Positions 7,882-17,018 of a stretch of 32,426 nucleotides of DNA are shown here, one piece after another. The position numbers and the translations under genes were made by a program. The first letter of the stretch is position 1, and every line of letters starts with the position of its first letter. Where the stretch lies: the NCBI GenBank assembly GCA_035536395.1, contig DATLOE010000009.1:1-32426 (forward strand), in the 5' to 3' direction. The DNA comes from Candidatus Dormiibacterota bacterium. GTDB taxonomy: Bacteria; Patescibacteriota; Saccharimonadia; UBA4664; DATLOE01. The notes beneath the pieces are model-generated. The model ran no database searches, had not been told where the DNA came from, and worked only from the letters and a program-made list of their open reading frames with translations.

Positions 7882-10641
7882 CTAGTCTTTATCATGGCGC
7901 AATGATACTTCCTCACCCTGCCCGATTGCCTGCTCTCGGGTAGCTCCTGACACTACAAAATTGCGATGATTAACGCTTTTGGGCGCTGCTCCGGGCTTTT
8001 CTTCTGTCCGCTTCTGTTGGCCCTGATGGCCGTTTTGGCTTGCATTCTGATGCGGCCGATTCGGTCTATTACGGTTTCTATCGTGCCCAGATCGACTCTG
8101 GTTACCAGATCCATGCCGCCGCTCGGGGTTTTTAAGGTTGCGGATAAAGTTCGGTTTTTGTTCATCTGCAGATTTAGTCTTGGCTGCATCTGAGGCACCA
8201 GCTTCCTGTCCGCCGTTTGACCACTCAACGATCGCTTTTTCAATCTCTTCACGCCCCGAAGCAAACCGCTGCCGGCTGCTGTCGATAATACGCGCGCTCA
8301 GGTCGTTTTCTGGCTGCGGCATCATAATAGTTTTAGCCGAGAATGGCAGTGCCTTTTCGCCATCAATACTCATACTGATGAATATTTCCTGGTTATGCAG
8401 TTTTACCAAATCACCCGGCTCAAAAATCGGCTCAAAGTACTTACCCATCACACTGCCGTCTTCGGCGCCTACCCGGAAGGTCACCATCGAACCGACGTTG
8501 CCGAATACGGCATCTCTGACCGTCTCTGGCATCTGGGAAATGTATTGGTTGGCTACAGTCAGGTTTAGGCCATACTTACGGGCCTCAGAGAGAATTACGG
8601 CAAACGAATCGGTAGCAAAGTTCTGGAATTCGTCGACATAGAGGTAGAACGGCCGGCGTTCGCCAAGCGACACATTGGCTCGGCCCATGGCCGCTAGTTG
8701 GATCTTCGTAACCATTAGGGCACCTAATATAGCTGCGTTGTCCTCACCTACCATACCGCGCGAGAGGTTAACGATTAATATCTTGCCGTCGTCCATTACC
8801 TTGCGCAGGTCGATACTCGATTTCGGTTGACCGATGATATTGCGCACCAGCGGGTTGGCCGTAAAGGCTCCCACCTTGTTCAGAACTGGTGCCACGGCTT
8901 CATTGGCAAACTTATCATTCCAGCTGGCAAACTCATTCACCCAGAAGCTTTTAACTACAGGGTCTTGGATTTCCTTTATCACCTTTTTACGGAACTCCTT
9001 CTCGGTCAGCATCCTGGTAATGCCCAACATGGTTGAATCAGGGTAATCTAGAAGGGCTAGGATCGTGTAGCGCAGGATGTATTCCAGTCTTGGCCCCCAG
9101 GAGTCGAACATCCGCTTCAGCACCCCTACCATCTCGGACGAAATATGGTTTTTAAAGGCCGGGTCCGAAACCTCCAGCGGGTTAAAGGCTATCGGGAACT
9201 CGCGATCGGCTGGGTTAAAGTAAATCACGTCGTCTAACCTATTTTCAGGTATGAACTCCATCATATCGGTAGCAAAGTCGCCATGGGGGTCAACTATCGC
9301 CATCCCCTGCCCGTGGTAAATGTCAGACAGACTAAGCAGGTTTAAAAGTTTCGATTTACCTGTTCCCGTCTGGCCTACGATGTAAAGATGCCGCCCGCGA
9401 TCAATACGCTTAAAGCCGAATCTGGTATTGTGGCCGCGGAAGTTGGTTTCGCCAAATAGACTTAAATCCTCCGCATCGGTATTCTCAAGCGTTGGTAGAT
9501 TAGATGGAGGCTCGGCCGTTTTGGTGGTGGTCCAAACCATATTTGGGGTTTCTACGCTGGTGTGCGGCAAATGGTAAAGGCTGGCCAGCTCCTCGATATT
9601 CAGTGTATAACCGGCATCCAAGAACAGGCGCGCCCGGTACTCTTTTAATATGTCGTGGTCAAATGTGGTGCGCTTAGGCGTAAACCCATTGAGGTTGGTA
9701 GTGTTGAACTGTTTGAATCCGCCGACTATTGCCTGGATGCGCTGCTTGGCCAGCTCGGGTGTTGGGCCCAAGTAAACAATTCGCACTTTTACCTGGTAGC
9801 CTAGTTTAGCCACCTTAGCTTCCACCGCCTTTACGGCTGCCTGCTGGCCGGTAGAAAGTGATTCAGACTTACCGCCCTTCTCCCCTGCCTGCTGCGGCGG
9901 CTCAAAAAGTGCTTTGAAGAAATTAGACAGAATATAAACTGGCAACTGAATCAGGTGGCCAATCAACTCAGATTTAAGCTGCATATTGCCGCTTTTTACC
10001 TGCTCAATATAGTTCATCCCCTTATTCTGCCAGGAGTCGTCTTCTGGCCGGCTTAGCACCTGCACCCACATCTCTTCGCCTGGTTGGTCGAGCTTGGCCA
10101 GTACAGCCGTAATGCCGGCAAGTGGGTCTACCTCAAAAGAAACAAAGGTCTTAATAGGCAGTACCTCATCGCGGGTAAGGGTCAGCTCTGTACTATGCAC
10201 TACCCGTTCACCTGGCTGCCCGGCAGCATAATCCTCTATCCCCTCGCGGATGCGCACATTCGGGTATTGAGCATATATCTGCCCCTCTACGAAATCCTTT
10301 AAGTGCTTGGGGGTCCAGACATAAAAATGAATCTTATTCTCGATCGAAGCAATTTCGCAGCTGATGTGCTCTTGCAGAGAGCCTTCTTTGCGCAGCTCTG
10401 TTTTAGGGCGCAGTATTCCATGTAGACTGGCAAACATTTGCTCGGCCGAAAGTTCTTTTTTATCGTTATCTTTCGGAACCTCAATCATCAGCAAGACATT
10501 ATCCGTCTGGCTGATCCACTCCACACGCCGGCGGTTCTGCCAAATTAAATAAGCTAATACAGCTACAATTATGACCCACCCATAAAGCTGGAATAGTATG
10601 ATTCCCAGTAGCTGCAGAATTGGACCTAGTATACCCTCCAT
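7882..10641 (-). CDS. VirD4/TraG-type (HerA/FtsK-like) ATPase with N-terminal membrane anchor
   Basis: A 919-aa protein with a hydrophobic N-terminus (about residues 5-30), a long soluble domain (about 45-370), then a P-loop ATPase core. Walker A is GQTGTGKS at 423-430 (K429) and Walker B is YLYVDEFQNF with D670/E671, the layout of type IV secretion coupling-protein/HerA-type DNA translocases. From about residue 800 the chain becomes low complexity, rich in Asn, Gln, Arg and His, and is probably disordered. Relatives of this type are common in CPR genomes, annotated as T4SS DNA-binding proteins; this family statement is from memory. Possible roles are DNA transfer, uptake or pilus function; none is proven here. 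It is cotranscribed 7 nt downstream of the sigma4-HARE gene. Confidence 0.8.
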   Translation of the reverse strand: MEGILGPILQLLGIILFQLYGWVIIVAVLAYLIWQNRRRVEWISQTDNVLLMIEVPKDNDKKELSAEQMFASLHGILRPKTELRKEGSLQEHISCEIASIENKIHFYVWTPKHLKDFVEGQIYAQYPNVRIREGIEDYAAGQPGERVVHSTELTLTRDEVLPIKTFVSFEVDPLAGITAVLAKLDQPGEEMWVQVLSRPEDDSWQNKGMNYIEQVKSGNMQLKSELIGHLIQLPVYILSNFFKALFEPPQQAGEKGGKSESLSTGQQAAVKAVEAKVAKLGYQVKVRIVYLGPTPELAKQRIQAIVGGFKQFNTTNLNGFTPKRTTFDHDILKEYRARLFLDAGYTLNIEELASLYHLPHTSVETPNMVWTTTKTAEPPSNLPTLENTDAEDLSLFGETNFRGHNTRFGFKRIDRGRHLYIVGQTGTGKSKLLNLLSLSDIYHGQGMAIVDPHGDFATDMMEFIPENRLDDVIYFNPADREFPIAFNPLEVSDPAFKNHISSEMVGVLKRMFDSWGPRLEYILRYTILALLDYPDSTMLGITRMLTEKEFRKKVIKEIQDPVVKSFWVNEFASWNDKFANEAVAPVLNKVGAFTANPLVRNIIGQPKSSIDLRKVMDDGKILIVNLSRGMVGEDNAAILGALMVTKIQLAAMGRANVSLGERRPFYLYVDEFQNFATDSFAVILSEARKYGLNLTVANQYISQMPETVRDAVFGNVGSMVTFRVGAEDGSVMGKYFEPIFEPGDLVKLHNQEIFISMSIDGEKALPFSAKTIMMPQPENDLSARIIDSSRQRFASGREEIEKAIVEWSNGGQEAGASDAAKTKSADEQKPNFIRNLKNPERRHGSGNQSRSGHDRNRNRPNRPHQNASQNGHQGQQKRTEEKPGAAPKSVNHRNFVVSGATREQAIGQGEEVSLRHDKD

Positions 10642-10648
10642 AATGTCC

Positions 10649-11662
10649 TTACTTTAGTGCATAGGTCGCTTTGGCGACCCTCGTAAATTGATCTTTCTCT
10701 TGCAGGTTCAGGACAATGGTAGTTTTTTTCACCTGGCGTTTCTTCAGTACCCGCTTGACGATTTCATTCTTGTGTAATGGTGTTTCCTCGCGCAGAATCT
10801 CAGTAATAATATCGGCTACCGTACCAGGGGTGTAGCCCCAATCACGGAGGGCATATATTCCCCGTCCCACCAGTACAAACCTGGGGTCTTTAATCAGTTC
10901 GTTGTGCACGGCCTGGACTGTTACGGTACGCTTGCGCTCGCCAAGGCTGGCGATGCGGTCTGCGATTTCGCTGAAGTGCAGCGGGCTGCCATGGCGGGCC
11001 AAAGCGATGTAGGTTTTATCTTTGATCGATTTCGGGTTAACCTCCGGCCAATGCGCCAGTCCCCAACGGCCATCCATATTGGCTAGCTGTTTGGAGATAG
11101 AAGCAATATTATGCAAGGTTTCTTCGCTGGCATTACCCGAGACTGTCGGCCGAATTGAGCTTAAGCTGGCCGGTTTGCCGGCTTTTTCGAGTTGCTTTAC
11201 TACTTCCTGGGCTATACTTCTGACGGCTTCTGGGTGGTAGTCGGGCAGTAAGGCCAGGGCTGGTTTAAAGTGATCACTTTCTTCTATAACGGCTACCGAA
11301 GGTGCCAAGGTGGCTAAAAATACAATGTAGGTGTGCTCGGATGGGTCTACATCAAGGCGTTCGGCAATCTTGTCGAGCTCGCTAACGTGTCCTAGGTCTT
11401 TTAAGTGATTAGCTAAAATACTATCGGCTTCGGTGATACCGTCGACCTGTGCGGCCTTGAGTTTTGCAACGGCCGATTTTTCGATTTGGCGAACTCTCTC
11501 TCGTGTAATGCCGTACTTACCCCCTATTTTTTCTAGAGTCTGACGCTTGGGCATGCCCAAGCCAAAACGACCGGCAACTATTTCCCGGTCTCTTTCTGTT
11601 TTCAGCTTAGACAGGATTGCCTGGGCAGCCGTTTGGTAATTGTACTTTGTGGCATTGGTCAC
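10649..11662 (-). CDS. Sigma-70 region 4-like protein with two C-terminal HARE-HTH domains
   Basis: The N-terminal part has an HTH of sigma-factor region 4: LEKIGGKYGITRERVRQIE at about residues 43-61, preceded by the usual ERDREIVAGRFGL run. Regions 2 and 3 are absent. The C-terminus carries two consecutive winged-helix HARE-type domains, about 211-276 (SPLHFSEIADRI ... GRGIYALRDWGY) and 279-337 (TPLHKNEIVKRV ... KATYALK), the fold found in RNA polymerase delta. That combination suggests an RNA polymerase-associated regulator; the promoter it acts on is unknown. It is the first gene of an operon with the VirD4-like ATPase and has its own near-perfect promoter. Confidence 0.85.
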   Translation of the reverse strand: MTNATKYNYQTAAQAILSKLKTERDREIVAGRFGLGMPKRQTLEKIGGKYGITRERVRQIEKSAVAKLKAAQVDGITEADSILANHLKDLGHVSELDKIAERLDVDPSEHTYIVFLATLAPSVAVIEESDHFKPALALLPDYHPEAVRSIAQEVVKQLEKAGKPASLSSIRPTVSGNASEETLHNIASISKQLANMDGRWGLAHWPEVNPKSIKDKTYIALARHGSPLHFSEIADRIASLGERKRTVTVQAVHNELIKDPRFVLVGRGIYALRDWGYTPGTVADIITEILREETPLHKNEIVKRVLKKRQVKKTTIVLNLQEKDQFTRVAKATYALK

Positions 11663-11688
11663 TGATAAAACGTCATTTAACTAGATAA

Positions 11689-11717
11689 ATTATAAAATAA
11701 CTGGTTACCGGTGTCAA
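11689..11717 (-). promoter_or_regulatory. Perfect consensus sigma-70 promoter for the sigma4-HARE/ATPase operon
   Basis: Read on the - strand: TTGACA (11717-11712), a 17-nt spacer, TATAAT (11694-11689). Both hexamers match consensus 6/6. The predicted start point near 11682 gives a leader of about 20 nt before the ATG at 11662. It lies in the 63-nt gap after the PBP1a stop. Confidence 0.9.
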
Positions 11718-11725
11718 CAAGTTTA

Positions 11726-14122
11726 CTAGGTATCGCCTCCGCCGCCTAAACCAGAACCGCTGCCAGATCCCGAGTCGCCACCTGGATCCGGTGTTGGCTC
11801 CTCTTTTTTCTTAGGTTCCTCTGGTGGTGGGGTTCCGCCTCCACAACCTATCTCACCAGTGCCACAGCCAGGCGGAGCGGCTTCAGCTTGTTTTACAGGT
11901 GTGTCTGGCTTGGGTTTGGGCTGGGCCTCTACCAGAACCGGCTTAGGTTCGCCGCTAGCTCCACAACGCTTGGTGGGTTGGTTTTCAGCCAGAAAAACCT
12001 CTTCTATCGCGCTAGCGTCATTTGCATCGGCCAATCCTCCGTCCCCTTTGCAGACTTTGAGGTTTACAAGCCCCTCTGGCCTAGTAAACTCTTCTACCGG
12101 AGTGCCAGCCAGGGCGCTTTCCATAAATCTATGCCAAATCGGCGCTGCTCCTGTAATACCGTCTACGTTATGCATCGGTGTATGATCGTTGTTACCGACC
12201 CAGACGGCTGTGACGAAACTGGGGGTGTAGCCAATAGTCCAGTTATCACGGAAGTCATTAGTAGTACCGGTTTTAACGGCTGCTGGGCGCGAAAGCACCA
12301 GTGGTGAGTTAGCGCCAAAGATCTCTTCGCGGTTTTTATTATCACTGAGAATATGGGTTATCATATAGGACAAACGCGGATCAATCACCTGTTTGGGTGC
12401 TGGCCGGGCCTCCTTGGTAATATTCCTGGCGAACCTATCTTCTACTTTCAAGATAGAGCGCGGCAACACCTTGGTGCCAGAAGCAGCAAAAGTGGCGTAA
12501 ACGGTAGCCATATCAAGAGGGCGCACTTCCCCGCTTCCCAGTACCAGACTTAGGCCAAACCGCCCTTCATCTACCAGGCTGGGTCGCGAAACACCTAGAT
12601 TATGAGCCATACCGATCGTATCGTGGATGCCGGCGAATTTCTGCACATGCACAGCCGGTACGTTTAGTGAGTTGCCCAGCGCCCGCCTCAGAAGTACCGG
12701 CCCGCGATACTTAAGGTCATAGTTTTTCGGCTCATAGACTTCGCCATTATCCTGCGATATTCGCAGAGGCTTGTCGTCCACCTGGGTTGCCCCATGCCAG
12801 CCCTTGCTAAAGGCAGTGGCATAAGTAATCGGCTTAAAGCTAGAGCCGGGCTGCAGCTGCGCTAGGGTAACATTAACGCTGCCGAACCCCGGCTGGTGGT
12901 AGTCGATACTACCGACCATCGCAATAATATCTCCGGTTTTCGGTTGCATGGCTACAAGTCCGCCGTTCGTGACGTGGTTGCCGGCTAGTTTTGCCACCTG
13001 CTCACGTACGGCCTGCTCCCCTGCTAGCTGCTTATTGTAATCGAGCGTGGTAGTAACGGTAATGCCACCCTTTTCTACTATCTCTGTGCCATAGATACTG
13101 CGCAGGCGGTCTAACACATAAAAGACGAAGTGAGGTGCGCGAATCACTACCTCCTGACTGTGGGCCTGTACTGGCCGGCTGGCAGCCACCCGGGCCTGCT
13201 CGTCCCCCACCATACCAAGTAAGCGCATGCGTTCAATTATGTAATCGCGGCGCTCTTTGGCGGATTGCGCGCTGACGTTAGGGTCGTAAATACTTGGGCT
13301 CTGCGGCAGGCCGGCCAGCAGCGCGGACTCTTCAAGCGTCAATTCTTGAGGCGCCTTCTTAAAGTAGATTCTGGCGGCTGCATCTATACCGTAGGCTCCT
13401 TGGCCATAATAAATACTGTTCACATACATTTGCAGGATCTCATCCTTACTGTAGCGGCGCTCCATTTCCACAGCCAATACCGATTCTTTATATTTCCTGA
13501 CGAATGAGCGCTCGGATGTTAGCAAAGTGTTTTTAACAAGCTGTTGGGTAATAGTTGAGCCGCCCTGGACGCTAGCTGTATGGCGAAGGTTTTGATAGAT
13601 CGCCCGGCTGGTACCTTTAATAGAAACCCCGTGATGTTCGTAAAAGTCAGAGTCTTCGGCTGCAAGAGTTGCCTGCTTGAAAGATTCTGGCAGACTAGTA
13701 ACCGGAACATTATGTTTTTCAGTGGCGCCAAATCCGCGGTAGAGCACAACACCGTTGCGGTCTAGAATTGTGGTACCGGTCTTCTTGTGGTTCATAATGA
13801 GGGCTGGATTATTTAGCGAAGAGCCATACTTGTCCATGGTATCGACTGCAATGTAGGCGGCCATTGCTCCCCCAGCAGTAAGGGCTGCTAAGGCCGTCAG
13901 GCTGTAAGCTATCCTAGCCTGGGGCGCTGCTAGCATCCGTCCCCCGCGGCGTGCAATAGAGCCAATATCCCCTGCGAGCGCACGAATGTCGCTGAGCGCA
14001 ATCTGCAGCCAGAGCGGTAGGTTGAGTTTGCCACCTGGCAGTGGACCTGGTAAAACCACACCTGGGGTGCGTGCTAGCACCTCATAGAAAAACCTCTGCG
14101 GCTGGTTACTCTTCTTACCCAT
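11726..14122 (-). CDS. pbp1A: Class A penicillin-binding protein 1A (glycosyltransferase/transpeptidase)
   Basis: Bifunctional peptidoglycan synthase acting outside the membrane. It has a cytoplasmic N-terminus of about 68 residues, one TM at about 70-92, a GT51 domain with catalytic E156 in AAEDSDFYEHHG and QGGSTITQQLVKN at about 186-198, then the transpeptidase with S427-S-F-K430, S485-L-N487 and K617-T-G619. After about residue 730 comes a tail rich in Pro, Gly, Lys and Glu with a Cys pair (GCGTGEIGCGGG), ending in Gly/Ser repeats; it is probably an unstructured extracellular extension. GGGAGGA upstream of the ATG is an SD, though 13 nt away. A terminator separates it from topA upstream. 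Confidence 0.95.
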   Translation of the reverse strand: MGKKSNQPQRFFYEVLARTPGVVLPGPLPGGKLNLPLWLQIALSDIRALAGDIGSIARRGGRMLAAPQARIAYSLTALAALTAGGAMAAYIAVDTMDKYGSSLNNPALIMNHKKTGTTILDRNGVVLYRGFGATEKHNVPVTSLPESFKQATLAAEDSDFYEHHGVSIKGTSRAIYQNLRHTASVQGGSTITQQLVKNTLLTSERSFVRKYKESVLAVEMERRYSKDEILQMYVNSIYYGQGAYGIDAAARIYFKKAPQELTLEESALLAGLPQSPSIYDPNVSAQSAKERRDYIIERMRLLGMVGDEQARVAASRPVQAHSQEVVIRAPHFVFYVLDRLRSIYGTEIVEKGGITVTTTLDYNKQLAGEQAVREQVAKLAGNHVTNGGLVAMQPKTGDIIAMVGSIDYHQPGFGSVNVTLAQLQPGSSFKPITYATAFSKGWHGATQVDDKPLRISQDNGEVYEPKNYDLKYRGPVLLRRALGNSLNVPAVHVQKFAGIHDTIGMAHNLGVSRPSLVDEGRFGLSLVLGSGEVRPLDMATVYATFAASGTKVLPRSILKVEDRFARNITKEARPAPKQVIDPRLSYMITHILSDNKNREEIFGANSPLVLSRPAAVKTGTTNDFRDNWTIGYTPSFVTAVWVGNNDHTPMHNVDGITGAAPIWHRFMESALAGTPVEEFTRPEGLVNLKVCKGDGGLADANDASAIEEVFLAENQPTKRCGASGEPKPVLVEAQPKPKPDTPVKQAEAAPPGCGTGEIGCGGGTPPPEEPKKKEEPTPDPGGDSGSGSGSGLGGGGDT

Positions 14123-14170
14123 AATTATACTTTATTCCTCCCTCGGCTGTTTTGGTTCGTTCAATAGATT

Positions 14171-14200
14171 AAAAAGTAGCCGTTCCAGCGACTACTTTTT
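14171..14200 (-). terminator. Rho-independent terminator after topA (symmetrical)
   Basis: AAAAAGTAG (14171-14179) pairs with CTACTTTTT (14192-14200), with a further CG/CG pair in the loop. Read on the - strand it ends in TTTTT and lies about 80 nt after the topA stop. Its A/T arms make it potentially bidirectional. A weaker hairpin (14260-14265/14272-14277) sits immediately after the topA stop. Confidence 0.75.
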
Positions 14201-14278
14201 AGGTATTCTAATAAAACAGTAACACAGCCAGGTAGGTGCTACAAGAATCAAAAAGGCAAATTGTGCATTATCACAATA

Positions 14279-16597
14279 TTATATTGTAGGTTTTGGCAAA
14301 CGCTTTCGTTTTTTCCTAGCTTTAGCCGATTTTAGCAGTTCTTGGCAGTCTTCTAGTGTAAGTTTTTTTGGGTCTTTATCCTTAGGGATTTTGGCATTTT
14401 TCTTGCCATCGGTTACATATGGGCCGAATCGGCCATTAGCAACCTTGATCCCCTCCTCTGTGAAGACCGTAATATATTTATCGGCATCTTGCTTCTTTTT
14501 TTCCTTAATCAACTCTAGGGCCCTCTCCAGCTTAATACTGAAGGGATCATCTGGTTTAATCGATACATATTGGCTGCCAAACTTAACGTAAGGGCCGTAC
14601 GGCCCGAAATTGGCAAATATTTCTTCGCCTTCTGCGGTTTTACCAATGATCCGCGGCAGGCGCAGAAGCTCCAGGGCTTCCGCTAGCTTCACGTCTTCCA
14701 TCTTTTGATCAGCTGGGAGTGGCGCAAAGTGCGGCTTGGCGTCATCTTCGGTTGAGCCGAGTTGCACCATCGGCCCGTAGCGGCCCATGCGCACATAAAC
14801 CGGCTTACCACTTACTGGATCGGCACCAATCTCACGCGTTCCGGCTGCCTCGCTGCGACTGACGTTTTCGGCCTCCTTAACTGTTTTATGGAAGGGCGCA
14901 TAAAACTCGGCAATCATCTTATTCCAGGGCTTTTTGCCGTCTGCGATATCATCGAGCTCATCCTCGGCGCGTGCTGTAAAGTCGTAATCAACCACTTTAG
15001 AGAAATGCTTAACGAGAAAGTCGGTCACTAGCGCGCCGATGGCGGTCGGGATCAGCTTGTTACGGTCGGCGCCAAAGGCTTGTTGCTCCACCCTTACCTC
15101 TACCTTACCGCTTGCTAGCTCTAGTGTCGTAATCTCCCTCTCTTCGCCTTGCAGATCACCCTTAACCACATATTCCCTGTCCTGAATGGTAGAGATGGTT
15201 GGAGCGTAAGTAGACGGCCGGCCAATGCCAATCTCCTCTAGCTTCTTCACTAAACTGGCTTCATTATAGCGGGGCTTAGGCCGCTGGTAGGTCTGGGTGG
15301 CGCGCATGATGGCGAGTGAGAGTTTTTGCCCCACCTCGAGCGGCGGCATAATACCGGCTGTCTCTTCATCTTCTTCGTCGCGGCTTTCGGTATAGACCTT
15401 TAAAAAGCCGTCGAACTTAATCTCTTCCCCGGTGGCTACTAGCGTCTGTTCTACCCCTGAAATGCTGATGGTGAGAGTCGTCTTTTCTAGTGCGGCTTCG
15501 GTCATTTGCGAGGCCACCGCTCGTTTGCGGATTAATTCATATAGCCTCTTTTGGTTGGCGTCTTCGCCGGCCGCTTCAGCCCCCGCCTGGGTCGGGCGAA
15601 TAGCTTCATGGGCCTCTTGGGCGCCGGCCGTCTTGGTGGAAAATTGACGGGTCTTGGTGTACTCACGGCCGTACTGTTTCGTAATATAAGCAGCCAAAGA
15701 CGTCAGTGCCGTATCAGAAAGGTGCACAGAATCGGTTCGCATATAGGTAATGTGCCCATGTTCGTACAAGCGCTGGGCCAGTACCATCGTCTGTTTTACA
15801 GAAAAGCCTAGCTTGCGGTGTGCCTCCTGCTGCAGGGTCGAGGTCGTAAAAGGAGGGGCTGGGTTGCGCTTGGCAGGTTTTTTGGTGAGGTCATGCACGC
15901 TGAACTCAGAACTAGCCACACTTTCCAGGAATTTGCGGGCTTCCTCTTCGGTTTCGAACCGCTCGCTCAGCTCGGCCTTAAGCATATTGCCATTGGCCAG
16001 TTCGAACTCAGCCGTTACCTTAAAACTGGCCTCCCCCTCGTGTGCTTCTATCTCGCGTTCCCGCTCTACAATTAAGCGCACCGCTACCGACTGCACCCGG
16101 CCGGCGCTGAGGCCCGGCTTGACCTTGCGCCACAAAATCGGCGAAAGCTCGTACCCCACCAGTCTATCTAGCACGCGTCTGGCCTGCTGTGCGTCTACCA
16201 AACGCTTATCGACCGTACGGGGGTTGGCTACTGCGCGTTTAATGGCCGGTTCGGTGATTTCGTGGAACACAATGCGTTTGGTTGCATCTGGCTTTAGCCC
16301 CAGCGCTTCACACAAATGCCAGGCGATCGCCTCCCCTTCGCGGTCTTCATCACTGGCCAGCCAGACCGTCTTTGCTCCCTTGGCCAGTTTTTTGAGCTCA
16401 GATACCACCTTTTTCTTATCGGGAGATATTTCGTAGGTCGGTTCAAAGTTGTGCTCAATATCTATAGACATGCCTTTTTTCGGCAGGTCGCGTACGTGTC
16501 CGTAGCTAGCCACCACATCGAACTCCTTGCCTAGGTATTTCTCGATAGTTTTAGCTTTAGCTGGGGACTCTACGATTACTAAATTACGAGTGCTCAT
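14279..16597 (-). CDS. topA: DNA topoisomerase I (type IA)
   Basis: Relaxes negative supercoils by cleaving one strand through a 5'-phosphotyrosine. The Toprim domain has LVIVESPAKAKTIEKYLG with E10 and SDEDREGE (D83, D85, E87); the active-site Tyr is Y285 in ITYMRTDS, with R287 next to it. After the core (about 590 residues) come repeated Topo_C-type modules recognised by GRYGPMVQLG, GPYGPYVKFG and GRFGPYVTDG, without Cys4 zinc fingers. This is the layout of zinc-less bacterial TopA forms. 772 aa is full length. The C-terminus is very basic (KARKKRKRLPK). Confidence 0.97.
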   Translation of the reverse strand: MSTRNLVIVESPAKAKTIEKYLGKEFDVVASYGHVRDLPKKGMSIDIEHNFEPTYEISPDKKKVVSELKKLAKGAKTVWLASDEDREGEAIAWHLCEALGLKPDATKRIVFHEITEPAIKRAVANPRTVDKRLVDAQQARRVLDRLVGYELSPILWRKVKPGLSAGRVQSVAVRLIVEREREIEAHEGEASFKVTAEFELANGNMLKAELSERFETEEEARKFLESVASSEFSVHDLTKKPAKRNPAPPFTTSTLQQEAHRKLGFSVKQTMVLAQRLYEHGHITYMRTDSVHLSDTALTSLAAYITKQYGREYTKTRQFSTKTAGAQEAHEAIRPTQAGAEAAGEDANQKRLYELIRKRAVASQMTEAALEKTTLTISISGVEQTLVATGEEIKFDGFLKVYTESRDEEDEETAGIMPPLEVGQKLSLAIMRATQTYQRPKPRYNEASLVKKLEEIGIGRPSTYAPTISTIQDREYVVKGDLQGEEREITTLELASGKVEVRVEQQAFGADRNKLIPTAIGALVTDFLVKHFSKVVDYDFTARAEDELDDIADGKKPWNKMIAEFYAPFHKTVKEAENVSRSEAAGTREIGADPVSGKPVYVRMGRYGPMVQLGSTEDDAKPHFAPLPADQKMEDVKLAEALELLRLPRIIGKTAEGEEIFANFGPYGPYVKFGSQYVSIKPDDPFSIKLERALELIKEKKKQDADKYITVFTEEGIKVANGRFGPYVTDGKKNAKIPKDKDPKKLTLEDCQELLKSAKARKKRKRLPKPTI

Positions 16598-16649
16598 AAT
16601 TTAGTAAAGATATATAACATCCCTGGCCATTGCAATATGTTAATAAACT

Positions 16650-16916
16650 TTACCTAAGTTTATCTATCTCCTCTGCCATCTCTACGTCTTTTGGTCGGAT
16701 CGTCTTATATTTATGGGTCCAGAGGGTTATTTGGACCACGTTATAAAAATTGCTCATATCGGGGTGGTGCTGCATCTTCTCGGCCAGCATGGCAACTCGC
16801 GTCATAAACGCGAAAGCTTCATTGAAGTCTGTAAACTTGAATTCGGCATGCAGCTTTTCATCTTGCTCGTGCCAGTTTTCTAGCTTCTTAATCTTTTCTA
16901 AAAGCTCACTATCCAT
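16650..16916 (-). CDS. Pterin-4a-carbinolamine dehydratase family protein
   Basis: 88-aa protein matching the PCD/DCoH family, which dehydrates 4a-hydroxytetrahydrobiopterin. The signature is intact: KMQHHPDMSNFYNVVQITLWTH, with H50-H51-P52 and H68 as the expected active-site residues. No aromatic amino acid hydroxylase is in the window, so the substrate context is unclear; in many bacteria such proteins are orphan or have a pterin-recycling role. The start has no SD. Instead a promoter with -10 box exactly 6 nt before the ATG suggests a leaderless mRNA. Confidence 0.88.
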   Translation of the reverse strand: MDSELLEKIKKLENWHEQDEKLHAEFKFTDFNEAFAFMTRVAMLAEKMQHHPDMSNFYNVVQITLWTHKYKTIRPKDVEMAEEIDKLR

Positions 16917-16922
16917 AGCTTG

Positions 16923-16951
16923 GTTATAGGCTTTTATGGCTTTAAGTTCAA
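16923..16951 (-). promoter_or_regulatory. Promoter of the PCD gene (leaderless arrangement)
   Basis: On the - strand: TTGAAC (16951-16946), 17-nt spacer, TATAAC (16928-16923), then six nt and the ATG at 16916. Transcription would start at or next to the start codon. Confidence 0.7.
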
Positions 16952-16973
16952 TATATTTAAATGCAAATGAAAA

Positions 16974-16997
16974 GGGGCCGGCATTTCTGCCGGCCCC
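16974..16997 (-). terminator. Strong Rho-independent terminator of the secreted-protein gene
   Basis: Ten perfect base pairs, GGGGCCGGCA (16974-16983) with TGCCGGCCCC (16988-16997), and a 4-nt loop. On the - strand a TTTT run follows, 20 nt after the stop at 17019. Confidence 0.9.
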
Positions 16998-17018
16998 TGA
17001 GGAGCCCTCCTGGCTGTG

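Noticed and set aside
14115-14130. TATAAT just before the PBP1a start as a leaderless promoter
   Set aside because: It lies 1 nt from the ATG, too close to serve as -10 for a start at or before the codon.
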